NCBI GenBank assembly: GCA_013398055.1
Contig: VZRS01010750.1
Coordinates: 682,001-746,000 of the forward strand
Direction of reading: 5' to 3'
DNA: 64,000 bases
DNA from: Ifrita kowaldi
Taxonomy: Eukaryota > Chordata > Aves > Passeriformes > Cinclosomatidae
Position numbers and translations under genes: made by a program. Positions 12,401 through 24,500 of this stretch are shown here, in pieces (position 1 is the stretch's first letter; each line of letters starts with the position of its first letter). Below the pieces are notes generated by a model that saw only the letters and a list, made by a program, of their open reading frames with translations, made no database searches and had not been told where the DNA came from.

Positions 12401-12640
12401 AGTAATCCACAACTTGTAAACACAGTAGGAAACTAAGTCTGCACTAGACTAGTATTTTTATCATAACACTGAAAGATTACACAGACTGTATGCAAGGTAG
12501 AAAGAACACCCACAGAAACACCCCAACTACGAAACTGGACCAGTATAGAATAACCAGCGGAATAGGGAAAGGTTTCTTATTCTGTTCCTCAAAATAAGCC
12601 TTAATAGAGGAAGCAGGCTGCTGCTAATAGCAGTTTTCAC
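9468..12640 (-). other. RBM12B: RBM12B 5' intron (proposed), no gene seen
   Basis: About 3.2 kb between the acceptor of the RBM12B coding exon and the CpG island. Short ORFs occur on both strands but none has recognisable protein character, and no repeat family was identified. Non-coding 5' exons may be present but cannot be placed by eye. Confidence 0.5.
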
Positions 12641-13640
12641 AGTGCGGAGGGAAAACGTGAGTGAGCTCTCCAGCTGAGCCCGCTACACGGTCGAATGTAG
12701 CACGGAACCGCTTCCGAGCAAGTCTCCCCGCCGGCAGCAGCGCTGCTGGAGGGCCCCGCCGCGGGCGGCAGGGGAGGGAACGGGCGAGGGGGACGGGGCG
12801 AGGGGAGGCCGCCCCGCGCCACACGCGCTTCGGCCCGCCACAGCCGCCGGTGCTCCGTCCCCACGAAGAAGCCCGTCTGCTGCCCGACACCGGGACAGGG
12901 CTGAGGGAGGCACCGGGAGCGGGAAAGGGGGGTGGGAAGCCCCGGGACAGGAGGAGGCCGGGGCACACGGAGCGGCCGCGCAGCGGTTCCGCGAGGGTCG
13001 GGCAACTGAGAACCGGCAAACTCCGCGCCGCCCTCGGCCACACGCCGCACCCCGGGGAGGCGTGCTCTGTCCCTCATGCCATCCATCCACGCACCCACCG
13101 GACACGCCGCTCGGACGAGCCCCGCAGCTCCCGGCACGGCTCCGCCAAGATGGCGCCGCCTCCACCACCCCCCCCAACGCTGAGGAGAAGCTGCGCTGCG
13201 CGAGCGCTTCCGGCCCGCGAGCGCGGGCCTGCGCGCGCACCCTGTGGGCGGGGCGCAAAACGGCGCAGCCCCGTGACCCCGCCCCCCTCCGCCACAGCCG
13301 CATCGGCGCGGGGCGAGCGCCGCGCTGCAGGCAGTGTGCGTGCGCTGACTGCCCAGGACCTGGGGTTGCGGTCCCGGTCTGAGTAGATCTGATGGAGTTG
13401 CACTATACTGGATCTGTATGGTTATAGATTTGTACAGTGATAGACCTGTACGATGATGGATCTGCATATAGGGATCGATCGCACGGTGGCCGAGCGCCGC
13501 TGCCGTGCTGTGCGCGGTCCTCAGGCTCGTGGCCGTTGGTGGCGGCGCGTGGCGAGCCTCAGGCACCGCTCAGCGCTGCTCCTGCAGCACCGACAGACAC
13601 GATTCCTAACCCAGCTCGGGGCCGGCTCGGGGCTGAGTCG
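12640..13640. promoter_or_regulatory. RBM12B: CpG-island promoter of RBM12B
   Basis: A sharp jump to high G+C with dense CpG. It holds an AAGATGGCGCC motif close to the YY1 consensus at about 13147-13157, an ETS-type CTTCCGG at 13207-13213, an NRF1-like TGCGCGCGCA at 13230-13239, and a GC box GGGCGGGGC at 13246-13254. There is no TATA box. This is the expected start region for RBM12B, reading leftward, and such islands often also fire in the other direction. The long overlapping ORFs on both strands here are a by-product of few stop codons in GC-rich DNA. Confidence 0.75.
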
Positions 13641-13708
13641 TGAGAGGAAAGGAAGGCAGGGATGGAGGAATGGAGCAGGAGAAGGAAAGGTTCAAGGCTG
13701 AGGAAAGG

Positions 13709-14272
13709 TGTGATAAATAGATGCTATAATATTGGCTTTCTGCAAATGTTTAAATGAGTGATGTTAAAGTAGCTTTTGTAAACAGTGGCTTTGTCACAAA
13801 TAGATGCTATGTGAAAATATGGTATATAAGGTAGCTTTGTTGTGAAGAATGTGGTTTTTAGCTATGAACTATTTGCCTGGATTCCTGCTACCGGCATACC
13901 AACAGATAAGAAAATATGCATCGCCACAACAATCTACTGAGCACGAAAACGGGGAATACAGCATTCCATTTGGAAAGGGTTTGAATATGCATCTCCAAAG
14001 AGATCTACTGATTCCGGGAACCACTGAAAACAAAATTCTATTGTAATAGTTACTGGAAAGAGTTTTGAATATGTATAATTGTTTATGAATATGTATAATT
14101 GTTTATGAATATGTAATACTCCGGGTGTATGTAAAGGGGTGTCTCTAAGACAGCGGTGTGCTCTTGGCCGAGTGCCAACAGCACCCAGCGCTGCTACTTT
14201 TGCTTTATTATCTTCTATTGTCCTTTATTAAAATTTTCAGTCTTAACAGGAGAGTGAACCGTGTTTTTCACA
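13709..14272 (+). mobile_element. Solitary LTR of an endogenous retrovirus (ERVL-like)
   Basis: A 564-bp element starting TGTGA and ending TCACA, a perfect 5-base terminal inverted repeat. It is flanked by identical AAAGG at 13704-13708 and 14273-14277, a perfect 5-base target-site duplication, which is typical of ERVL-type integration. A TATA box (TATATAA, 13823-13829) lies in the 5' part and an ATTAAA signal (14227-14232) near the 3' end, giving + orientation. A 13-base direct repeat AAATAGATGCTAT (13715-13727, 13798-13810) and a 20-base tandem repeat (14067-14115) lie inside. No internal retroviral genes are present, so it is the product of LTR-LTR recombination. Confidence 0.85.
14067..14115. 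repeat. 20-bp tandem repeat inside the LTR
   Basis: GAATATGTATAATTGTTTAT occurs twice without change and is followed by nine bases of a third copy. Confidence 0.9.
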
Positions 14273-14277
14273 AAAGG

Positions 14278-14819
14278 GAAGGGCAGAGGCAGGGTACTTT
14301 TGTTGTGCGAGCGAAGTTTTTTATCCTAATGTTTATCCTACCTGCGTTTCCCTGTCTTTACTTGCTCTCCCTTGTCTTCCTATGCATATCAGTACTTGCC
14401 TGCTCCATTTTACATAGAAAAAAAAATCTGTACTATTTATGGTAGATTTACTTAGCAATGTTGCCGATTTTAGGAGCTCTCTCAACACGGACTGAGTGTT
14501 GTTTAGAAAAAAGACATTGTTTATTCTGTGCAGGATACAAGGTGGAGGTTTCCACAAATCAAGCACACCAAGCGGTAAAAAGTTCCATCTTTACACAGTC
14601 ATGTTTACATAAACTTGAGCCTGGGGACAGATAATTTGACTTGAAAACATCAACTTAACTTTTAAACACTTGTTGAGGCAGCAAAATAAATCCAGTGAAA
14701 AACAAACCATGCTAATGTCGAAAATCATAATAGGGAATTAGCACGCAGGAGAGGGACAATGAGAAATAATTAAAATCCAAGACACGGTGTCTTGCAAAGT
14801 TTTGGTAACATCTGAGGGA
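14278..14819. other. Unassigned intergenic sequence
   Basis: About 540 bases between the solo LTR and the CR1 fragment. Short ORFs only; no exon, RNA gene or repeat family recognised. Confidence 0.4.
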
Positions 14820-15042
14820 ATGGGACAAGAGGCAGAAACATGCACAGAAAGTTCCGCCTGAGCATGAAGAACTTTGCTTATGTAGATACACTAGAACAGG
14901 TTGCCCAGAGAGGTGGTGGAGTCTCCCTCACTGATTAAAGAACTGTCTGGTCACAATCCTGTGCCATGTGCTTGAGCAGGGAGGTTGGACCAGATGAGCC
15001 ACTGTGCTCCCTTCCAACCTGACACATTCTGTGATTCTGTGG
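14820..15042 (+). mobile_element. CR1 LINE 3' end, + strand
   Basis: Contains the conserved CR1 3' blocks in order: the AGAAAGTTCCGCCTGA region, CAGGTTGCCCAGAGAGGTGG, GTTGGACCAGATGA, CCCTTCCAACCT, and the tail ATTCTGTGATTCTGTG. It is 5'-truncated, as most copies are, and somewhat diverged. It sits just upstream of the TMEM67 promoter. Confidence 0.9.
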
Positions 15043-15049
15043 AATGTGA

Positions 15050-15350
15050 ACAGCAGTGTGCTGACAAAGGTGTAAAAGGTAAAGGGGAGTAACTTTGGTT
15101 GTGCATCCGTTGCTCTAGGCGTATTTTGTGTTTTCACTTTGTTACAACTTTCCTCTCTGGGGAGAAATCAAACACTTGTTACATTTGTATGATATACCGT
15201 GCAGCAGTTCTAGAGATGAGGTACCGGGAAGTGCCTGCCGGGCTTCGGAGTCCTCTCGGGTCTTGCTCCCGATCTCGCACAAGACGAACAAAACCCTCAG
15301 TACAAAACCACATATACAAACCCGGGCTGGTGCAAAGCGGACGCTTTGCG
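15050..15350 (+). promoter_or_regulatory. TMEM67: TMEM67 promoter region (proposed)
   Basis: Sequence between the CR1 element and the GC-rich first exon. It holds an imperfect RFX X-box at 15109-15123 (GTTGCT-CTA-GGCGTA: a near-perfect left half and a 4-of-6 right half), the motif type that drives many ciliary genes. CpG density rises from about 15220. No TATA box was seen. Confidence 0.4.
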
Positions 15351-15501
15351 TGCTGCGGCGGCGGGCCCTCCGCGCTGCCGCCCGCCCGCGGCTTCTCCGT
15401 CCCGCTCCAGCGCCCCGCCGACTGCGGCGCCGACCGCTACTTCGACAGCTCCCGCCTGGCCTGCGCGCCCTGCGGGGCCCACCAGCGGCAGAGCGCCGGC
15501 G
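15351..15501 (+). CDS. TMEM67: TMEM67 exon 1, 5' incomplete
   Basis: Open frame ending QRQSAG plus one base, before donor GTGAGC at 15502. From FSVPLQ (15393) onward it matches human residues 39-75, including YFDSS and ACAPCGAHQRQ. Upstream, the frame stays open but the residues are not hydrophobic enough for a signal peptide, and the only nearby in-frame ATG (15216) starts an Arg-rich, non-signal sequence. The true start is missing, mis-assembled or in an unseen upstream exon. Confidence 0.8.
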
Positions 15502-18500
15502 GTGAGCGATGGGGGAGGCGGGACTCGGGCGGCTCCGCGCTGAATCCGCCCCCAGGCAGCGGGAGATGCTCAGTCGCGGCTCAGGCTGTGGCGGTAAAAC
15601 AGCAGCCCTCGGGCACGTCTGGGAAAACCGCGAAAGGGCCAGGATCCCGCAAAGACCTGAGAGGCCCCAGCACAGCTGTGATGTATCTGAGATACAGCTC
15701 AGAGAAATGACTGTACACCTTTTTTAATAGTCTTTCTTTCCTCAAACATTATAAGTCTTTGCGTTTTCATCTGTAAAATTCCACAGGACCCTGAATTTAT
15801 GTTCTCGAACACTTCTGTAACTTGAAACTCATTGTCAAAACTTGAACGTCTGAGATACTTGAACGTCTTGAATGCCTGAGGTCCTCAGGCTGTGCCCGTG
15901 CTCGTCCGAGTCCCACGCGGGAACTTGGAGCAGATACAACACAGCTTGACAGTACTAAATGGAAAATACAGATAGTTAGTTGCTTTCTTTAGGGCATAAG
16001 GAGGTATTAAAGGGTCCATCTTTTATAAATACACAGTCCAACAAGAGTGGGGGTTCCCCGTTGTTTTTACAGACACAAATTTGAGACTAAGACCCAACAG
16101 CATCTCTCTTCAGAACTGGTACCTCAGTCAGAAGCAGTGATGTGGATGGCTGTGTTCACAACTGCTGCATAAAAGCTGGTCACCTTTTCCAGCGCCGCCA
16201 TGGCACCCTAAAGAGTAATCCCATAGTGCACTTACTGAAAAAAAAATACATTATTTTTATTCAGATCCCCTGATAACATGGCTATCTAGATCCATAACTC
16301 CCTTTTAGGCTGAATTTTCCTCTAAATCAAGGGCTTCAAGGAGAGGAAAATTCCAAGGGGAGGTCAAGGGTTTATTTTTTCCTGCAGATCTGACTGGAGC
16401 AGTGTAGCTAGGTGCCACTCGGTGCTGTTTGCATCTTGTCTGCATTCCACTTGTGATTGCCCATATACTCCCTGGCTAGCTCATCACTGTGGAATCTGCT
16501 TTCAAGTGACATGCCTAAAAATCTGGGTGTTGTCACTGTGAGTGTCACAACTCAAACTTTTCATTGATCTAATCCAATTGGGCTTTTTCCTCTTTAGAAT
16601 TAAGTATAAATGGTTGATCATTTTGACAAAGGTTTCTGTACATTAGAATGTACTTTAAGGTTATAAAACTTTTCACAGAATTTGAGATTATTTTTACCTG
16701 CACAGTTCAATAAGCTTAAATGATAAAAACAGTTTATTAGTATATATAATCTATTTTGGTTTGTAGTATGTGTTTAAAAGTACAGAAATTCGTAAGAGTG
16801 AGACTGGAAAAGTTTCTAAAAAAAAGTTGTTGAGCACTAGCAGATGGGCATTATACTGTGCCATGAAAGTAGTGTTTAATTTCATATAAAATGTTAATTG
16901 TGTTCTGTTCACTTACTGAAAACCATTCAATATAAACCTTGATCCCCATGCACAGTTTTAAAAACCTTGAGTTTAAAACAGCTTTCCATACAACAGTTAT
17001 ATTTTGAAAAACCTTTTCATAGGAACACATTTTGGTTTTAGGACTGAGTTCATATTGAAAAAATAAAGCCTGTATACAAACATATAATGCTGGTGGTGTA
17101 GAGAGGAAAGGCTGTGGCAAGATTTAGATGGAGAGATTGTATCTATTGTAGACCAACTGGTAAAGTTTGGTTTAATTAAAAAAACCTACAAAATACAAGC
17201 TCCAGGTCCCTGTTCCACCCTGGTAGATCAGTCAGCCTTGTAACATTCTCCTAAAACATCTGTGTGCAAACTGGAACGTGGGCATTTTTTAAAAAGCAAG
17301 ATGATTTTCATGCACATCTCATTCAAGTATTTTTATGTGTCTATCTAATAATCCATCTTGATCTCTTGAGAACAATAGCACTTGTTCTTAGTATTCTGTT
17401 ACCACCAGTCAGTTTTATATAGATTAAAAGTGCATTTGTTTTGTTTTCTTCAGGTAGTTCCTGTGTGTGTGAGCCAGGATACAGGATGGTTTCTAGTAAT
17501 GGTGGGTTCTCTGTTACTTGTGAAAAATGCCCAGAAAATATGGTAAGTATTGAACTTTTCATGTTTGCTATAATGATATAATACTAATCATAATCATACA
17601 AATCATAATCATACAAACCATAATCATTATGGTTTTTTAATTTTAAATTTTATCCTGATTGCAAGTTATTTTTCATTAATTTAAAATATTTTTTGCATAA
17701 TAGTCCTTGCTTGGGAATTTTTAAGACCGTGCTTATAGGTATTTTTTTTTTCAACTTAGAATTGTCTATTACTGTTGTTTTGCAGGCACTTTTTCATTAC
17801 GAGTTTGACCCCACAGAGAAAATAAGAATTTTTTTAAGTGTTTAAGTTCCTTCCACTGCTTTTCTTCTCTGCTTTGTCCTTGCCCAGTGAGCACAACTCT
17901 GTACAGTGTTAAAGATGCTTGTCAGCTCATAGGTATCTTAACTGATTATTTATATAAATACTGTTACTGTAATATTTAGGCTGTATCTTCATAATCCCTG
18001 ATATTTCATCTTCTTACTTCAAAATGAGCTGCTCCTGCTTTGTTACTTTAATTATAATTATAGTTTGGTCAGTTCTTTTAACCTTCCTTCACAAATTAAG
18101 TTACAATTTTGTGTCATAATCACAGCATTGAGCCACAGACACCAGGCTTAACCAGATTTTTTCCCACTGTAGTAAACAAAGGAACGTATTTTTCCAGCAA
18201 ATCAACTTTTGAGGATGAAGCCTTCCTGAATACTTCTTTCCCTTCAATAACTCCAGAATAACTCTCAGGAGATCATCTTAGTTGCCTGAGTTAGGTCTTT
18301 AATGGCTAATGGGCAATGTAGGTAATTTCCCTTTTCTTCCTATCTTCTTGCTGTGTTAGACAAAGACTTTGGCACACATCCTTTTGTGTTGTGATATTTT
18401 GCTGTTTCTTCCTCTTTCCTGCAGTGGTGGCATTTGCCTTTGGTCTACTGCCAAGGCTTTTGCGACAATAAAATTATGATAGTGGGGAAGGGAGTAACAG

Positions 18501-21500
18501 CAGTAGAACTCGAGGATAAGCAATTCATTTTCCTCAGTGGTTTTTATCTGTAGTGCAGTTACTTCATAGTATATAATAAGTGTGGATGTGAACTGTCTGG
18601 GTAGGTACAAAATTCCAAGCAATTATATAAGCTGCTTCACTAAGAACTCCATTTCCATTACTTCTTTATATTTATGTGTAATTGTCTATGTATGCATTAT
18701 TATGTTTATTCAGTGTAAGACTTCTATATCTCTTTTTAAACATTCTACTTTGAATTTTTACTGAAGGGTGTAAGCTAACAGGTTCAGATGATCTTAACAT
18801 TTTTTTCTGTGTCTGCATAGGAATTACTTTTGCCAGATTGTCTAGCCTTTTTTATCTTTAAAAGCTTCATGAATGTTATCAGTGTTTTATCTGAACACAT
18901 TTTCTAGTAACTAATGGCTGGATAAGGCATTCTTCACAAATACTGGGTGATGTCTATATTTTTGAAAATCCTAATAGTTTTGTGTTTTATTTTAGAGCGG
19001 AGTTACTCAAGATGGGTGGAATTGTATTACTTGCCCCAAAGGCTTTACTTCGGAAGGAAATTGTAAATGCCCCAATAATGAAATACTAGGTAAAAATATA
19101 TGCCAATTATGCGATGATAGCACTTGTTTTAGATATTTGAGTTTACTAAGATATGCTTTTCTGTTAAATAAAAAAGAAAATTTTACGTATGTTTACATAT
19201 CTAGTGTAAAAATTCAACATTCCTCTTGATCTTAATTGTCATTTCTGAAAAACGATGGATAAATCTGTACCACTGCTCATTTCAATAAAAACTATTATGC
19301 AAACATTCCATAAATGAATACTGCTCAATGAATACTTCAAGCTCCTTGGCAGTGGATGGAGTTGGAATAAAAACAATGTCAATACAGACTATAAAAACAT
19401 TACAATGTTTTGAAGTATAAAAAGCAGTAAAGGAGTTATACCTATGTGAATAGGTGGAAGAGAACAGCCTGTGCGAGTCAAGCAAATGGCTGTGCATTAG
19501 TGTCAGTGGATTTCATGCCTCCCTGAGACACCTGTACCTGTGACTTTCTGAGATGTGCTTCCCTATACCTATGCTTCCCTATGTCTGTGCTTCTTACTTG
19601 ATGCTCTCTAGTAGTTGCAGATGATTTTAGACAGAAAAATAATGTTAGTATTTGTGTTAAATGAATTTTTGCTTATTTTGCATGGTATAGACCTGAGAGC
19701 AAAGTACAGTTTTCATCTGTGGTGTAACACATAAAAGCTCTTGGAACCTCTGCTTTTCCTTATTTTCAAAGACATGGAATGCCTGTAATTCTCTGAATAA
19801 GTATTATAAATGTTCACTTTGGTTACATTTCCAACAGAGTATACTGGAGAATCACTGTTTTCCAGATCAATAATTTTTAATTTTCCTAGGAATCTGGAAA
19901 ACAGTGAATACCAGTCTTCTACCTTAAACTTTGTGAGAGTTACAAAATACATTCTGGGCCTTTATGGTAAAATATTGAGAGCAAAGCTGAATCCATAATT
20001 TGACATGCAGGAAGAACATTAATATTGTATTTTTTTGATTCTCTTTGATTTGAATTTTTTTTAATAATTATATTTGAAATCTCTTGCCAGATGATACAGT
20101 TGGTGGAAGATGCCATTTTGAAACTTAGAAATTGTGACATTTCTGTGAATCATTTCAGATGAAATTTAATTTTTTTTCCCAGTAATTTGCAGACTTGTTG
20201 TTTTGAATTTTTGCTTTGCAGTGAGGCCTTTGTTTGAAATTTGACTCAGAATAAATAACAGAGGAACAGCCAAACTAGACATGAAATGTTGCATTACTCA
20301 TTAAAACTAAACTGTATGTGCACAGCTACAAGCAGTGCACACCTGCATACATGAACGTGCATTTAATAGTGGATGTTATTTGCAAGTTGTGCTCTTGATT
20401 TTTTCAAAATAAACTCTTTGAATTTATTTTAGATCTGTACAGACACTGATTTTTTTCACACTTATCTTAACCTGTGTGACACTTTGCATCAGGCAATTTT
20501 ATCACAGTTGCTTTTCTTTTTTACTTAGTGGAAAGAAGCATCGATGGCATTTTGCTTAATGAAGCATTGTGCGTACATTGTAATGGAAGTGAGCAGTCGT
20601 TCTCTGCCTCAGATGCATCAGGAAGTAGGTGAGTGCTCTTTGCCTTTTGTAATGATAAATTTGAACGTGTCATGCTACCGTTTAAATGGAATATTCCTGA
20701 GGAACAGACTGTATCTTTGGGATGACAGTTTTGAAGGCAGGGAATTGGAAATTCTCAACCCCATATCAAACCCACCGTGTTTTGTGCTCACTGAAGTCCT
20801 TATAAGACCAGCAGCTTGGGTTTTTGTCTTGCTTTTGCGTGACTAAAAAGCATGCTTTGGATTGGAAGCAGAGCAGAATTCTTATTTTGATAATTAATTG
20901 TTTGATTTATTTTCTACTTCAGTGATAGTAGAAACAAATCAGTAATAACTTTTGAATTTCTGTTCAAACTAGTGAAGTTGCTGACACTGTTTCTGGGCAT
21001 ACTATATAATCAACTTTCACTGAGTACTAAATCTCATACTTAGCTACATTTTCAGTGCATTCTTCATGTTTGTGATCCATAGGTGTGTAAGATGTGAAAA
21101 GACATTCATCCAAGTAAGCAAGTCTTGTGACTGCAACATCCCAAACATTTTAGTAAGTAGAAGAACGGTTATTGTATTGAAGTTCAGAAGAAGAAAAGCT
21201 ATTTTGACATGTGTATCAATATCTAGTCAATATTTTTTAATTCTTTTATTACTTTCAGACTGGGGGATTGTGTTTCTTGGCTCATGAAGGCTTACCCCCA
21301 AAGGGAGTTGCAACTGTTCGTTTTGCACAGCTAGTAAGTGTATTTATTGTAAAACACTTTTAAGCTTTCTCATTACTTACTTTCAGCAAGTATTTCAAAT
21401 TCCAGTTCTTGGAAAACAAAGGTGAAACTTTTTTGTCTGATCACGGTGATTGTAAGGTCATTTGCATCAAGATAGAATGTAGGTATGGGCACCAAGCAAG

Positions 21501-24500
21501 CATTGTTCTAATGGAATAAGCTTTTAAAAGTTTATGCCCTCTTGGCAACTGAAAAAGGGAAGTAATTTACATGACTTTAGTATCAAAACAGGTAGCATGT
21601 GGCCTTTTGTATTAATTGTGTGCATTTAAAGCATACCCTTGTATCACAAAAATATGCTGAAGAGTCCATGAGGGCCTCTGGACTTTTTTACTATAAAATT
21701 TGTATTTGTGTAAAGTATTTGAAAAAAGATACAAGGGTTGAGCTTACTGCTTGATCTTAGAGCTTATAGAAGAAAATGAGCACCTCTAAAGTTTGAGATT
21801 GTATATGAAATTGCTGAACTCCTTGAATCGGCTAATGAATGAAAATATGTTCTGTTGAGAAGAATGAAGGGGTTTTCATTGTTTTATCTAATGAACTTTC
21901 ATTAGTTGTGAAATCTGCTCAAAGTTAGGACCATTTGCCAAGTAGTTCTGAATTCAGGAAATGCTATGTGGCTAAGAAATGTTATTTTGTTCCTAAGTGA
22001 GTTAATGTTAAAAGGTACCACTGGAAAGAAAGTAAGAAGCAGTCTTCAGTTTTTCTGATATCAAACATTGTTTTGCTCCCTGAAAATGCCTTCTTCTAAG
22101 TAACATTTTATTGAAAATATGTCTTTTCAGTTGCTTACAGTATGTATAAATGCTATGTGTAGTTCAAATGTGAGTAGTTATAGAAAGGAGGTTGTGAAAT
22201 AATTAATTTGGCAAATTTGGTCCTGAATTAGATTTACCATCAAGTCAACTTCTTGCCCTTGAAATTGTTAGTACTTCCCTTGTGCAGTAGACTTCTGTGT
22301 CACAGAATCCATATTCAAAGCTTAAATATTTCAGCTCTTGTTCTGTATACTTTGTCTAATTTAGTGAAGTGAAAGAAATTATTGCATTATGATTGTGTTT
22401 TGAACTGATACTGTTAGACTGAGATATTTAAGAAGGACAGAAAGCTCTTAGAAAACAATAAGTAGCATCTTCTAGCTGACACAGTTTTCCAGCCTGTTAC
22501 CTTATGGATGAGTTGTTGTGAACAAAGACAGTGAAAAAGTTCCTTATTTGCAGGGTATAACACTGACATCAGCATGGTTTCTGAAAAACATGCAGTCCTC
22601 AGCCTTTGCCTGTTGGGTGAGTTTCATTAATGTTTGCAGTTTGCTTTTTTATACAGAATGGTGTTCTGTAAAAGCATGTCACTTTTATTTTTGGAATTTA
22701 TCTTGCTTATTTTTAAAGAATTTTATTTCGAGATGAGAACAGAAAAGAAATAATTATATATACAAAATGCTTAGAAATATTGAGGGCTAGTCAATGTTAA
22801 TGCAAGTCTACAGGGTTGGAATTTTCACAAGGTAAATAGTGTTAAAGAAAAAATCCTTCAATATTCAGTAGCATGTGACCTGCTATCCATATATACGGAT
22901 ATAAATTAGCATTTCCAGTAAGGGATCACTCAGAAAATTAATTTCTTACATGTTCAGTATTTATTGGCACCTGCTCTTTACCTCTTAATTGATTTTCAGT
23001 TATTCATAACCACAGAACCCCCCTTTTTAGCTTTGCTTTGCTTTATGTATGCAAGTGTTATTTACCATTATATTGCTCTGGGTGACAATAACCATGGGTG
23101 AACGAGTGGCTGCAGCAACAGAATCACAGACACTTGTGAAGGGCATGTGCCTCTGCCTCCCTTTTATCAACTCTGTTATCACACATGCTCATTTTCCTTC
23201 TGTACTGCTCTCCTCAAATCAGATTTTATACTTCTTAGGTTCTACATTTTGTCCCTGTGTGTCACAACCCAAAGGGTTACCTGGCCTAGAAATCTCTAAA
23301 GATCACAGTATGGATTTGCAGGATTCTGTAATACACAAGCACACAGAGTCTTTATTTCCTACCTTTCTTTATTAGAGATTACTACAAATTATTGCTGGTA
23401 AAGTGAGTATAGTTATGATTAGTAAAGCAAGTGTGTATGTACTGCAGTGGGAGCAGCAGTCAATAGTAGCAGCAGGCATACATTTCAACATTACAAGTTG
23501 CTACAAAATGATCACTAGGAAAGCAGCAAGGATGAATTCCCCAAATGCGTGTGTATCATTCCAATAGTATCAGTGCAGGTACTACACTGCCAGGAGTGGG
23601 GCCTCCAAACTAATGACAGATAAAGTTTCACTTCAAAGATGATCAATGTTGCAGAATCTGGAGTCAGTCAGGCATCCCTAGCCACAATCTGATAACTGGC
23701 CTAGGAGAGCTCATAGAAAAGTTTGTGTAGGGGACCTTCTCTGTGTGTAGAGATTGAGAGAGACAACAGACAGGGACAGATTCACTCTCCATTTTGGGTA
23801 AAAAGGTTTTTTTATATCACAGAGACACAAGGTGGTATAGGAGAGCACTACCTGGAGCAGCCAATAGATGACAATGTTTTAAATTCTCTCAGGCTGGTTT
23901 TTGTTTTTTCCAGACTGTTTTTCTACTCTTTCATGTACAACAATCAATAGCAGTTGCCTATTCCTACTCTTTTGGAATGTTTTCCCTCTTCTAAAGCCTA
24001 AGCCTATTCTAGACTCTTTTTCATCTTTCCAGATGATAGGTTGCCATTGCCATTCCTTGGGTTTGTGCTTATGGGTGGTATCTCAGAAGGTCTGAAGTTT
24101 GGGTACCAGCTGCACTTCTCAAGGATGTTTCAGACTCCCAGGCCATGTTCACAGGCTGGCAGGTGTCCTCTCAGTCAGTGTTTCAGCAGACTTCTGTTCA
24201 GAATTTTCCCAGATCACCTTTGTGGCTGCTCCCATCCCATCACCTTCTCGTAAAAACAGCTCTGAAATGTATTCCCCCACTGGTCCCATTCTTTACCACT
24301 GACATCAGTTTATCCTGTTTGTCTGCCTCACCCTGCTCAGCAATTCAGAGGTGCTGCCTGAATATGATGAGCAGCTGCTGGTCTGACCCACAAAAATGGG
24401 GGTAAGGAGGTGGCAAGTTAATACCAGTGCAGTGACCACTGCACACAGATGCCAGGTGTCACCTCTGCATATCACTTGGCACTGGTGTGTTTACCAAAAT

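Noticed and set aside
12624..13643. Several long overlapping ORFs (up to 309 codons) on both strands in the GC-rich block
   Set aside because: They overlap in nearly every frame, have Arg/Pro/Ala-rich random composition and lie in the RBM12B CpG island, where stop codons are rare. No domain is recognisable.
14158..14445. A 95-codon hydrophobic + strand ORF
   Set aside because: It starts inside the 3' part of the solo LTR and runs into flanking DNA, so it is a chance frame.
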